Below the pieces are notes generated by a model, which was not told the origin of the DNA, made no database searches, and saw nothing but the letters and a program-made list of their open reading frames with translations. A stretch of DNA of 64,000 bases, from NCBI GenBank assembly GCA_950097015.1, contig CATNEN010000001.1, forward strand, positions 15,787,501 through 15,851,500. The letters are read 5' to 3'. This DNA is from Macrostomum hystrix. Lineage: Eukaryota > Platyhelminthes > Macrostomidae. Positions 1 to 10,540 of the stretch are shown piece after piece; the first letter of the stretch is position 1; the number at the start of each line of letters is the position of its first letter. Made by a program: the position numbers and the translations under genes.

Positions 1-87
1 AATTATCCCTTCAGTTTGTAAATTATCCCCTCAGTTTGTAAATTATCCCCTCAGTTTGTAAATTATCCCCTCAGTTTGTAAATTATT
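1..87. repeat. 20-bp tandem repeat, about 4.5 copies
   Basis: Unit AATTATCCCCTCAGTTTGTA repeats head to tail from the first base of the window, so the array probably continues to the left. The last copy decays at about base 87. Confidence 0.9.
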
Positions 88-837
88 TCATCTGTCATTA
101 AACGATGGTTTCAGTTAGCAGAAGAAAAAAGCTGCAGGACGGATTGCAGTTACCTAAAATGAAGAATTTTCTTCAGGCACAGCTGCTTGAAAATGCACAA
201 AGGACAGTAAGATTTTTTTCAATCTTACTGGAACCTGGAAAATACGACTTCAAAAACATCTCAGGTGTCTGGCGTTGTTTGAGAAGACGTGGAGTAATTT
301 AATATTGGCCTTCAAGATTTTGCTGGATTATTTTTTTGACGTTTTTTATTTTAAAAAGGAAACTGGAAAACATTTCGAACAACAAAATGAAATTTTACGA
401 CACTTCACTTGCATTAACAGCATCTGAGCCAAATATATAAATCAGAGAGCATATATTTGAAAGCTATTCTGTGCTCAACTGTCACTGCTCAGCTCAAAGA
501 ACGAGACTGACTCAAGCCAGAGAAAAATAGGCAGACTAGCTAGCCTTTTCCATATAGTTTTCATTATAGTAATTATCTGTATCTTGGCGGGATACTAGAG
601 TTCTGCCTACCTTCGGAAATTAGAAAAACACATTCTAGAGTAAATAATTGCTGCTAGCTCGCACGCCCAAGTTGCTTTTCGGGCTGAAAATGGTTTCATT
701 GTGTCAGCTTGTTGCGTTTTTCACTTAATCTGTGTGTCTGCCCGGCTGTCAGAAATTTTAGTATTTTTTAAGTTTTGCTTCATCAACTCAACTTATTAAC
801 TGCTTTTCACCCACTTCTCACTCAGTTCCCACTGTGA
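88..837. other. Unique sequence, no supported gene
   Basis: AT-rich non-repetitive sequence. A 65-codon open frame at 105-302 (+) has no recognisable domain and no clear splice context, so I do not call it a gene. Confidence 0.5.
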
Positions 838-3268
838 CGTACACTGAGTGACTGGGTGAGATGTACAATGAGAGACTGGGTGAGATGTACAGTGAGAGAC
901 TGGGTGAGATGTACAGTGAGAGACTGGGTGAGATGTACAGTGAGAGACTGGGTGAGATGTACAGTGAGAGACTGGGTGAGATCTAGAATGAGACACTGTG
1001 AGATCTAGAATGAGACACTGTGAGATCCAGCATGAGACACTGTGAGATCTAGAATGACATTCTGTGAGATCCAGCATAAGACACTGTGAGATCTATCATG
1101 AGACACTGTGAGATCTAGAATGAGACAGTGTGAGATCTATCATGAGACACTGTGAGATCTAGAATGAGATTCTGAGAGATCTAGAATGAGATTCTGTGAG
1201 ATATAGAATGAGATTCTGTGAGATCTATCATGAGACACTGTGAGATCTTGAATGAGATTCTGTGAGATCTAGAATGAGATTCTGTGAGATCCAGCATGAG
1301 ACACTGTGAGATCTTGAATGAGATTCTGTAAGATCCAGCATGAGACACTGTGAGATCTAGAATGAGATTCTGTGAGATCCAGCATAAGACACTGTGAGAT
1401 CTATCATGAGACACTGTGAGATCTAGAATGACATTCTGTGAGATCCAGCATAAGACACTGTTAGATCTATCATGAGACACTGTGAGATCTAGAATGAGAT
1501 TCTGAGAGATCTAGAATGAGATTCTGTGAGATATAGAATGAGATTCTGTGAGATCTATCATGAGACACTGTGAGATCTATCATGAGACACTGTGAGATCT
1601 AGAATGAGATTCTGAGAGATCCAGCATGAGACACTGTGAGATCTTGAATGAGATTCTGTGAGATCCAGCATGAGACACTGTGAGATCTTGAATGAGATTC
1701 TGTGAGATCCAGCATGAGACACTGTGAGATCTAGAATGAGATTCTGAGAGATCTAGAATGAGATTCTGTGAGATATAGAATGAGATTCTGTGAGATCTAT
1801 CATGAGACACTGTGAGATCTTGAATGAGATTCTGTGAGATCCAGCATGAGACACTGTGAGATCTAGAATGAAATTCTGTGAGATCCAGCATGAGACACTG
1901 TGAGATCTATCATGAGACACTGTGAGATCTTGAATGAGATTCTGTGAGATCCAGCATGAGACACTGTGAGATCTAGAATGAGATTCTGTGAGATCCAGCA
2001 TGAGACACTGTGAGATCTAGAATGACATTCTGTGAGATCCAGCATAAGACACTGTTAGATCTATCATGAGACACTGTGAGATCTAGAATGAGATTCTGAG
2101 AGATCTAGAATGAGATTCTGTGAGATATAGAATGAGATTCTGTGAGATCTATCATGAGACACTGTGAGATCTTGAATGAGATTCTGTGAGATCTAGAATG
2201 AGATTCTGTGAGATCCAGCATGAGACACTGTGAGATCTTGAATGAGATTCTGTGAGATCCAGCATGAGACACTGTGAGATCTTGAATGAGATTCTGTGAG
2301 ATCCAGCATGAGACACTGTGAGATCTATCATGAGACACTGTGAGATCTAGAATGAGACAGTGTGAGATCTATCATGAGACACTGTGAGATCTAGAATGAG
2401 ATTCTGAGAGATCCAGCATGAGACACTGTGAGATCTTGAATGAGATTCTGTGAGATCCAGCATGAGACACTGTGAGATCTTGAATGAGATTCTGTGAGAT
2501 CCAGCATGAGACACTGTGAGATCTAGAATGAGATTCTGTGAGATATAGAATGAGATTCTGTGAGATCTATCATGAGACACTGTGAGATCTTGAATGAGAT
2601 TCTGTGAGATCTAGAATGAGATTCTGTGAGATCCAGCATGAGACACTGTGAGATCTTGAATGAGATTCTGTGAGATCCAGCATGAGACACTGTGAGATCT
2701 TGAATGAGATTCTGTGAGATCCAGCATGAGACACTGTGAGATCTTGAATGAGATTCTGTGAGATCCAGCATGAGACACTGTGAGATCTAGAATGAGATTC
2801 TGTGAGATCCAGCATAAGACACTGTGAGATCTATCATGAGACACTGTGAGATCTAGAATGAGACAGTGTGAGATCTATCATGAGACACTGTGAGATCTAG
2901 AATGAGATTCTGAGAGATCTAGAATGAGATTCTGTGAGATATAGAATGAGATTCTGTGAGATCTATCATGAGACACTGTGAGATCTTGAATGAGATTCTG
3001 TGAGATCTAGAATGAGATTCTGTGAGATCCAGCATGAGACACTGTGAGATCTTGAATGAGATTCTGTGAGATCCAGCATGAGACACTGTGAGATCTTGAA
3101 TGAGATTCTGTGAGATCCAGCATGAGACACTGTGAGATCTTGAATGAGATTCTGTGAGATCCAGCATGAGACACTGTGAGATCTTGAATGAGATTCTGTG
3201 AGATCCAGCATGAGACACTGTGAGATCTTGAATGAGATTCTGTGAGATCCAGCATGAGACACTGTGAG
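838..3268. repeat. 22-bp minisatellite (24-bp variant at its left end), about 2.4 kb
   Basis: The first 140 bp are 24-bp units carrying GGGTGAGATGTACAGTGA. From about 978 the unit is 22 bp, alternating GAGACACTGTGAGATC and GAGATTCTGTGAGATC followed by TAGAAT, CAGCAT, TATCAT or TTGAAT. Blocks of the same variant order recur (near 1163, 1495, 1740, 2090 and 2900), which shows amplification of multi-unit blocks. The Ser/His-rich open frames on the minus strand are products of the stop-free repeat. Confidence 0.95.
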
Positions 3269-3860
3269 ATCCATGATGAGCAGATGATGAAGTCAGAAAG
3301 TACCTGAAAGTGGATAAAAGTGCACAGAATTATACTTTTTTATCAGTGCCAAATCCAGCTTAAACAAAATGCTGTGAGCACAAAGTGCCAAGTACTAACC
3401 GCAGCTACCGTTAGACAAACATTGAGTATTACGCGACCATGCACTCTCCTAGTTGGTGTGATGTTTGACTAAGTCTTTAACAAACATCGACTTGGCTTTG
3501 GCTGAGACGCGCAGAGGAAAGATTCCGGGAAGGACCGCGAGAGGGCGACGGTAGGGCGAGAGAACCAACCAACTGGCTGCGGCTAGTTGTTCTGGAGTCC
3601 AGTTTTAGTCTGAAAGAAGAAAACTTATACTTCACTCTCATCTCTTCTAGAAGAAGAACAATGAATGGAGAGAGAGAGAGAGAGAGAGAGAAGGGAGAGC
3701 GGGGTTTGAGGTGCGCTTGGCGCCAATCCAAATTACAGGCAGCTCATAAATTATTGAGTATAAGGTCCAATAGCCAGTTCTCATCACAGCTTTGAGTACT
3801 TAAAAGTTAAAATACAGTCCCACAATGAGCCCAGTTGTGTTGAATTAAAAAACTGTCCTG
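3269..3860. other. Unique sequence with a short (GA)n tract
   Basis: Non-repetitive except for a (GA)n run at about 3667-3692. It lies upstream of the ankyrin gene and may hold its promoter or 5' exon. I see no clear TATA box or splice pair. Confidence 0.4.
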
Positions 3861-3904
3861 AACTAGCAGCTGGGAGTCACTGGACCCTGGTGTGTTCTCA
3901 AGCC

Positions 3905-6275
3905 ATGACTTCAGCGCGGACCGCCGCCGCCGATGAGCAAGGCTCGCAGTGCTTGAGTCCAAGGAAGACTCGAGTGCTTGAGCACATTCGCGCAGCGGCC
4001 AGCTCAGTCGTCTGTCCGGTTCTGCTGGATGTTCAACAGCGCTTGCCAAAGGATTTCCCGCAGCCGGATCCGTCAACAGTCCGTCTGTTTCACCTGACCA
4101 TTCAGGATCATTGCTGGGAAGCCATGACCAAGCTCATAGCCCAGTATCCTACCATTGTGCTGCATCATCACTTTGATGAGACGCCGTTGATCTGCGCGAT
4201 TCGCTGCGGCTGGGAGGACATTGCGCTCTACCTGGTGCAACACGGAGCTTCAGTGCATTGCGCCAAGATGCTCTTCGATAGTCGCCATGGAGACAAGGGC
4301 GTCAGCTACGACTGGTACGAGGTCTCGGCCAGGGAGATGGCCTACGAGAGACGAATGCTGGAACTGCTCGAGATATTGGACTACCTCACTGGCAACTACT
4401 TCACCTATCTCAAACCACCAGCCATTGCGGTGAGACTGGGGAGAGAGAGGGTGAGGAGAGAGAGGGTGAGGAGAGAGAGGGTGAGGAGAGAGAGGGTGAG
4501 GAGAGAGAGGGTGGGGAGAGAGAGGGTGGGGAGAGAGAGGGTGAGGAGAGAGAGGGTGAGGAGAGAGAGGGTGAGGAGAGAGAGGGTGAGGAGAGAGAGG
4601 GTGAGGAGAGAGAGGGTGAGGAGAGAGAGGGTGAGGAGAGAGAGGGTGAGGAGAGAGAGGGTGAGGAGAGAGAGGGTGGGGAGAGAGAGGGTGAGGAGAG
4701 AGAGGGTGAGGAGAGAGAGGGTGAGGAGAGAGAGGGTGAGGAGAGAGAGGGTGAGGAGAGAGAGGGTGAGGAGAGAGAGGGTGAGGAGAGAGAGGGTGAG
4801 GAGAGAGGGTGAGGAGAGAGAGGGTGAGGAGAGAGAGGGTGAGGAGAGAGAGGGTGAGGAGAGAGGGTGAGGAGAGAGAGGGTGAGGAGAGAGAGGGTGA
4901 GGAGAGAGAGGGTGAGGAGAGAGGGTGAGGAGAGAGAGGGTGAGGAGAGAGAGGGTGAGGAGAGAGAGGGTGAGGAGAGAGAGGGTGAAAAGAGATTGTG
5001 AGGAGAGAGAGGGTGAGGAGAGAGAGGGTGAAAAGAGATTGTGAGGAGAGAGAGGGTGAAAAGAGATTGTGAGAAGAGAGGGTTGGGTGAGTTTTGAGAT
5101 GCTTAGAATAGCAGACACCAAATATAATCGCTGGTAAACAAATATTTTCCGTCTAGTTAAAGGATTACAGTGAGACAGTGAGACGTAGAGTGAGGCAAGA
5201 TTAGTTTGAGATTGGATGACTGGATGAGATTTCGAGTGAGATAGGATGAGATTTAGAGTGAGACAGGATGAGATTTAGGGTGAGACAGGATGAGATTTAG
5301 AGTGAGACAAGTTGAGCTTGAGACTGAGACTGGGTGAGATTTAGAGGGAGACAGAATGGGATTTAGAGTGAGACAGGATGGGATTTAGGGTGGGATAGAA
5401 TGAGATTTAGAGTGAGACAAGTTGAGCTTGAGAGTGAGACAGGGTGAGATTTAGAGTGAGACAGGATGGGATTTAGAGTGAGACAGGATGGGATTTAGAG
5501 TGAGACAGGGCGAGATTGAGAGTGAGATAGGATGGGATTGAGAGTGAGACAGGATGGGATTTAGAGTGAGACAGGATGGGATTGAGAGTGAGACAGAATG
5601 GGATTTAGAGTGAGACAGGATGGGATTGAGAGTGAGACAGGATGAGATTTAGAGTGAGACAGGATGAGATTTAGAGTGAGACAAGTTGAGCTTGAGAGTG
5701 AGACAGGGTGAGATTTAGAGTGGGACAGGATGGGATTTAGAGTGAGACAGGGTGAGATTGAGAGTAAGACAGGGTGAGATTGAGAGTGAGACAGGGTGAG
5801 ATGTAGAGTGAGACAGGGTGAGATTGAGAGTGAGACAGGGTGAGATTTAGAGTGAGACAGGATAAGATCGAGAGTGAGACAGGATCTCATCCTAGATCCA
5901 CTCAGGAGAAGAATACTATTTGTTTGAGACGTGGAGTGAGACGTAGAGTTAGATTTGGAACTAGACAGGACGAGATTCAGATTGAGACGAAGTGTGAGTT
6001 AGCATGAGTTCAAACTCATTTTCCTAAATCGTGCACAATGTTCCCGTATCCAGATAAGGATGCTTCGGCCCCAGAAAGTGCCAGACCCGTTTGAGGAAGT
6101 GTTTGAGCTGCCAGCGGACTTCTTTAGCGACGCCTATGTGAAGCCGGCGGACAAGAAGACTTCAAAGGCTCCTAGAAGGAAGAAATTAGCTGCCAAGCAG
6201 GTGTCAAAGACTGACCAGTCGCAGCCTGATTCTATGGGCAATGTGGGACCGGCTAACTCGGAGGGAAAAAATTAA
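3905..6275 (+). CDS. Ankyrin-repeat protein, two coding exons
   Basis: Predicted exon 1 is 3905-4429 and exon 2 is 6054-6275, joined in phase 0, giving about 248 aa. Residues about 59-120 hold two ankyrin repeats; the second is canonical (DETPLICAIRCGWEDIALYL followed by VQHGAS). Exon 2 encodes a lysine-rich tail (KKTSKAPRRKKLAAK) that resembles a nuclear localisation signal. The donor is GCG|GTGAGA at 4430 and the acceptor is TATCCAG| at 6053. I chose the first in-frame ATG at 3905, but the frame stays open upstream, so a 5' exon spliced near 3790-3870 is possible. Ankyrin repeats usually bind proteins; partner and function are unknown and I do not recognise an orthologue. The intron is mostly two minisatellites, the first starting at the donor site. 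Further small exons in this intron cannot be excluded. Confidence 0.62.
4430..5085 (+). repeat. 15-bp purine-rich minisatellite at a 5' splice site
   Basis: Unit GAGAGAGGGTGAGGA, about 40 copies, begins within about 10 nt of the ankyrin-gene donor site (GCG|GTGAGACTGGGGAGAGAG). Every unit contains GGTGAGG, a copy of the donor core. Open frames through it (RERVR repeats on plus, LSLLT repeats on minus) come from the 15-bp period and should not be annotated as protein. Confidence 0.95.
5165..5888. repeat. 22-bp minisatellite in the ankyrin-gene intron
   Basis: Units contain GAGTGAGACAGGATGGGA, with GATTTA or GATTGA variants, about 30 copies, more diverged than other arrays in the window. It ends about 165 bp before the exon 2 acceptor. 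Confidence 0.92.
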
Positions 6276-6469
6276 TTTAAGCCATCATTCTAAACTGTCT
6301 GTGGTGTGAAGTTTTTTGCTTTGTGATATTTTAACATTGATTTCCATCTGCATTTTCAGTTACCATGTAAATTACAGGATCAAATTTATTGTTTTTATTT
6401 TCTTCTATTGTAAATATACAAAGAAGATTCATTTTTAGCAAAATCTTTCATGAAGTCTTAGAAAATATG
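6276..6469 (+). other. Likely 3' UTR of the ankyrin gene
   Basis: AT-rich sequence after the TAA stop at 6273-6275. No canonical AATAAA was seen before the next array begins at about 6470. Confidence 0.4.
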
Positions 6470-8985
6470 TCTAACAGGTGAATGATCTGTCTAACAGATC
6501 TGTCTAACAGGTGACTAGCCAGTCTAACAGGTGACAAGCCTGTCTAACAAGTGACTAGCCTGTCTAACAGGTGACTAGTCTGTCTAACAGGTGACTAGCC
6601 AGTCTAACAGGTGACAAGCCTGTCTAACAGGTGACTAGCCTGTCTAACAGGTGACTAGTCTGTCTAACAGGTGACTAGTCTGTCTAACAGGTGACTAGCC
6701 TGTCTAACAGGTGACTAGCCAGTCTAACAGGTGACAAGCCTGTCTAACAAGTGACTAGCCTGTCTAACAGGTGACTAGTCTGTCTAACAGGTGACTAGCC
6801 TGTCTAACAAGTGACTAGCCTGTCTAACAGGTGACTAGTCTGTCTAACAGGTGACTAGCCTGTCTAACAGGTGACTAGCCTGTCTAACAGGTGACTAGTC
6901 TGTCTAACAGGTGACTAGCCTGTCTAACAAGTGACTAGCCTGTCTAACAGGTGACTAGTCTGTCTAACAGGTGACTAGCCTGTCTAACAGGTGACTAGTC
7001 TGTCTAACAGGTGACTAGCCTGTCTAACAGGTGACTAGCCTGTCTAACAATTGACTAGCCTGTCTAACAGGTGAATGATCTGTCTAACAGATCTGTCCAT
7101 CGGGGGCTAGCCTGTCTAACACATCTGTCTAACAGGTGACTAGCCTGTCTAACAGGTGACTAGTCTGTCTAACAGGTGACTAGCCTGTCTAACAGGTGAC
7201 TAACCTGCCTAACAGGTGACTAGCCTGTCTAACAGGTGACTAGTCTGTCTAACAGGTGACTAACCTGCCTAACAGGTGACTAGCCTGTCTAACAGGTGAC
7301 TAGTCTGTCTAACAGGTGACTAGCCTGTCTAACACGTGACTAGTCTGTCTAACAGGTGACTAGCCTGTCTAACAGGTGACTAGCCTATCTAACAGGTGAC
7401 TAACCTGTCTAACACGTGACTAACCTGTCTAACAAGTGACTAGCCTGTCTAACAATTGACTAGCCTGTCTAACAGGTGAATGATCTGTCTAACAGATCTG
7501 TCCATCGGGGGCTAGCCTGTCTAACACATCTGTCTAACAGGTGACTAGCCTGTCTAACAGGTGACTAGCCTGTCTAACAGGTGACTAGCCTGTCTAACAG
7601 GTGACTAGCCTGTCTAACAGGTGACTAGCCTGCCTAACAGGTGACTAGCCTGTCTAACAGGTGACTAGTCTGTCTAACAGGTGACTAGCCTGTCTAACAC
7701 GTGACTAGTCTGTCTAACAGGTGACTAGCCTGTCTAACAGGTGACTAGCCTATCTAACAGGTGACTAACCTGTCTAACACGTGACTAACCTGTCTAACAG
7801 GTGACTAGCCTGTCTAACAGGTGACTAGCCTATCTAACAGGTGACTAACCTGTCTAACACGTGACTAGCCTGTCTAACAATTGACTAGCCTGTCTAACAG
7901 GTGAATGATCTGTCTAACAGATCTGTCCATCGGGGGCTAGCCTGTCTAACACATCTGTCTAACAGGTGACTAGCCTGTCTAACAGGTGACTAGCCTGTCT
8001 AACAGGTGACTAGCCTGTCTAACAGGTGACTAGCCTGTCTAACAGGTGACTAGCCTGCCTAACAGGTGACTAGCCTTTCTAACAGGTGACTAGCCTGTCT
8101 AACAGGTGACTAGTCTGTCTAACAGATGACTAGTCTGTCTAACAGGTGACTAGCCTGTCTAACAGGTGACTAGCCTGTCTAACAGATGACTAGCCTGTCT
8201 AACAGATGACTAGTCTGTCTAACAGGTGACTAGCCTGTCTAACAGGTGACTAGTCTGTCTAACAGATGACTAGCCTGTCTAACAGGTGACTAGCCTGTCT
8301 AACAGGTGAATGGTCTGTCTAACAGGTGACTAGCCTATCTATCAGGTGACTAGCCTGTCTAACAGGTGACTAGCCTGTCTAACAGGTGACTAGCCTGTCT
8401 AACAGGTGACTAGTCTGTCTAACAGGTGACTAGCCTGTCTAACAGGTGACTAGCCTGTCTAACAGGTGACTAGCCTGTCTAACAGGTGACTAGCCTGTCT
8501 AACAGGTGACTCGCCTGTCTAACAGGTGACTAGCCTGTCTAACAGGTGACTAGCCTGTCTAACAGGTGACTAACCTGTCTAACACGTGACTAACCTGTCT
8601 AACAGGTGACTAGCCTGTCTAACAGGTGACTAGCCTGTCTAACAGGTGACTAGCCTGTCTAACAGGTGAATGATCTGTCTAACAGGTGATTAGCCTATCT
8701 AACAGGTGACTTACCTGTCTAACACGTGACTAACCTGTCTAACACGTGACTAACCTGTCTAACAGGTGACTAACCTGTCTAACAGGTGACTAGCCTGTCT
8801 AACAAGTGACTAACCTGTCTAACAGGTGACTAGCCTGTCTAACAGGTGACTAGCCTATCTAACAGGTGACTAACCTGTCTAACAAGTGACTAACCGATCT
8901 AACAAGTGACTAGCCTGTGTAACAGGTGAATGATCTGTCTAACACATCTGTCTAACAGGTGACTAGACTGTACAGCAGGTGTTTG
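6470..8985 (+). repeat. 20-bp minisatellite with CTAACAGGTGA core, about 2.5 kb
   Basis: Unit GTCTAACAGGTGACTAGCCT, about 125 copies. CCTGTctaACAGG inside the unit is a 5-bp inverted repeat around a 3-nt loop. A distinct block containing TCCATCGGGGGCTAGCC occurs at about 7096, 7501 and 7926, marking higher-order duplications of about 405 and 425 bp. The array lies between the ankyrin and thioredoxin-like genes. Confidence 0.95.
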
Positions 8986-9443
8986 ATCCAACAGGTCAAA
9001 ATCAGGAAACACCGCTGCCAAAATCTGTACTCAGAAACACACTTCAATTTCCGTTTACTAATCTAAGCGTACAAAAACACAATACTGAATCAGTTGTTTA
9101 GTGATTCAGTACTGCAACGGACCAATTAAGGTGGGCAGTCTCTGGTTGAAGCTTATTAGTCGCAAAATTAATGCCACTTTGTTTAGCTGAAGTCCTGAAG
9201 CCGCGAGGTCACACTCAGGCGCACTGGGCCCGCGTGTCGCTTCTAGCTTTTTAAGAGAGGCCAGAAAAACAGATAAACGATATTGTCATTTGCTTGAAGT
9301 TGCTCAGCTATCTAATCACCAGTCTGTCACGGGTTGCATCGAGCAATAAAATATGCGCGCGGCCGACTATAAATTTGAGTTTTCCTCGCTGGGGGTCTGC
9401 TGAATTTCGCTTCTGAAACTTGTCGGCTTACTGAGTAACGAAC
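8986..9443 (+). other. Upstream region of the thioredoxin-like gene
   Basis: Non-repetitive sequence containing the candidate core promoter described separately. No other feature was seen. Confidence 0.5.
9368..9373 (+). promoter_or_regulatory. Candidate TATA box
   Basis: TATAAA in the context GACTATAAATTTGAG, 76 bp upstream of the ATG of the thioredoxin-like gene. Transcription would be expected to start near 9398-9402, leaving a 5' UTR of about 45 nt. Judged by position and consensus only. Confidence 0.5.
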
Positions 9444-10291
9444 ATGGGCCTAATTAGACTACTTGTGTTAGTAGGGTCCATCGCTTACCTGCTAGTCGCC
9501 GTGTGTGTCACAGCTCATCCGCTGCTGCAGGCTAAAGCTTCAGGAGCCTCTGACGCCACCAGTGTGGACATCAAGCACGTCAATCCGGCCTTCATGCTGA
9601 GAGAGCTTCGGGACTACGACACAGCCGTGGTGTTTTATTACGTTGACTATTGTCCTATATGCGCCAGACTCAGGCCAGTGTTCGCCAAAGCCATCCACAT
9701 GCTGCAGCAGCAGCAGCTGGCGGAGGCTAACAATGGAGACAGCTCACCCCGGCGAGTGTTTGTGGCTGTCAATTGTGGGCTTCACTCGCGTGAGTCTTCT
9801 CAAGACTAGTCAGGAATTTGACTCTCGATAGTCTCCACTGGTTTGTCTCTCGCACCAAGGTCCCTGAGCTCGATTCCGCGGCGAGACCACATTCATTTTG
9901 GGGTGCAGCCGCCGAGAGAAGGCTTGGGGGATTGTCGTGCAATTAACGCCTTCTAGGGCCAACCTCCAAGGCACAGTGCAAGTGTACACTGCCTGATCAT
10001 GGTTAAGTCAGGGCAGATGTACACGCCTGTGTGTGCTCGGTTCGGTTTGCGAGCTATCCTGATATAGGCAGCGGGTATTTGATATCCTCTTGTGGTCTCT
10101 CTACTGCTAAGCGACCAGATCAAATACTCAGTTCCACATTCCATTCTACCCGAACTGCAGAGGGCTGCATCCGCAGAGGTGTGACGCATGTACCCGTGTT
10201 CAGGCGGTTCCGAAATGGCGGCAGGGACAGCGAGCAGCTCAACTGGAGGCGAGTCAACACAGCCATCCTGCTGGAGGCGGTCAATGCTTGA
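9444..10291 (+). CDS. Small secreted thioredoxin-like protein, two exons
   Basis: Exon 1 is 9444-9789 and exon 2 is 10119-10291, joined in phase 1 into 172 aa. Residues 1-24 form a signal peptide (MGLIRLLVLVGSIAYLLVAV). FYYVDYCPICARLRPVF (about 64-80) is a thioredoxin active site with Cys70 and Cys73, where the usual WCGHC is YCPIC. RRGVTHVPVFRRFRNGG in exon 2 matches the strand around the conserved cis-proline (Pro141) of PDI and QSOX thioredoxin folds. The protein stops after one domain, with no KDEL-like tail and no Erv domain, so it is shorter than PDI or QSOX. Likely a secretory-pathway or secreted thiol oxidoreductase. The donor CGC|GTGAGT is strong. The exon 2 acceptor (GCGACCAG|AT, with a TGCTAAG branch-like site) was chosen because it keeps the thioredoxin frame. 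A SINE sits in the intron. Confidence 0.75.
9822..10055 (+). mobile_element. SINE family A, 5' part, in thioredoxin-like gene intron
   Basis: Matches other family A copies in this window: CTCGCACCAAGGTCCCTGAG, then a B-box-like GAGCTCGATTCC, GAGAGAAGGCTTGGGG, GGGCCAACCTCCAAGGCACA and GTCAGGGCAGATGTACAC. The 3' half and the tail are missing. Confidence 0.85.
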
Positions 10292-10540
10292 GCAAACTAA
10301 TGTTTTCAGAGCTGACCGCAACATCTTTTGTTTTTTTTAACTGTCACAAACTGCTCCTTTAGATCAGACCAAATGGAGAATTCATTATTGACCTTTGATG
10401 CGGAATATTCACGGAAATACATCAAAACTAACCATTTCGTGTCAGAATGTTTGACACTTGTCAAAAGTTGTTTGAAATTCGGATAAACTGCTATGCATGA
10501 CATCACTAAGGGCTACCTAAGTAAAATTATTGGTACCTAT
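10292..10540 (+). other. Likely 3' UTR or flank of the thioredoxin-like gene
   Basis: Short AT-rich stretch between the stop codon and the next array. No clear polyadenylation signal was seen. Confidence 0.35.

Noticed and set aside
105-302. 65-codon frame near the left edge
   Set aside because: No recognisable domain or splice signals; length is within chance expectation.
838-3268. Possible CRISPR-like array
   Set aside because: Units are contiguous 22-bp repeats without unique spacers, in a eukaryotic context.
4438-4870. Arg/Glu-rich extension of the ankyrin protein (RERVR repeats)
   Set aside because: A good donor site at 4430 ends the exon, and an in-phase downstream exon exists; the extension is the intronic array.
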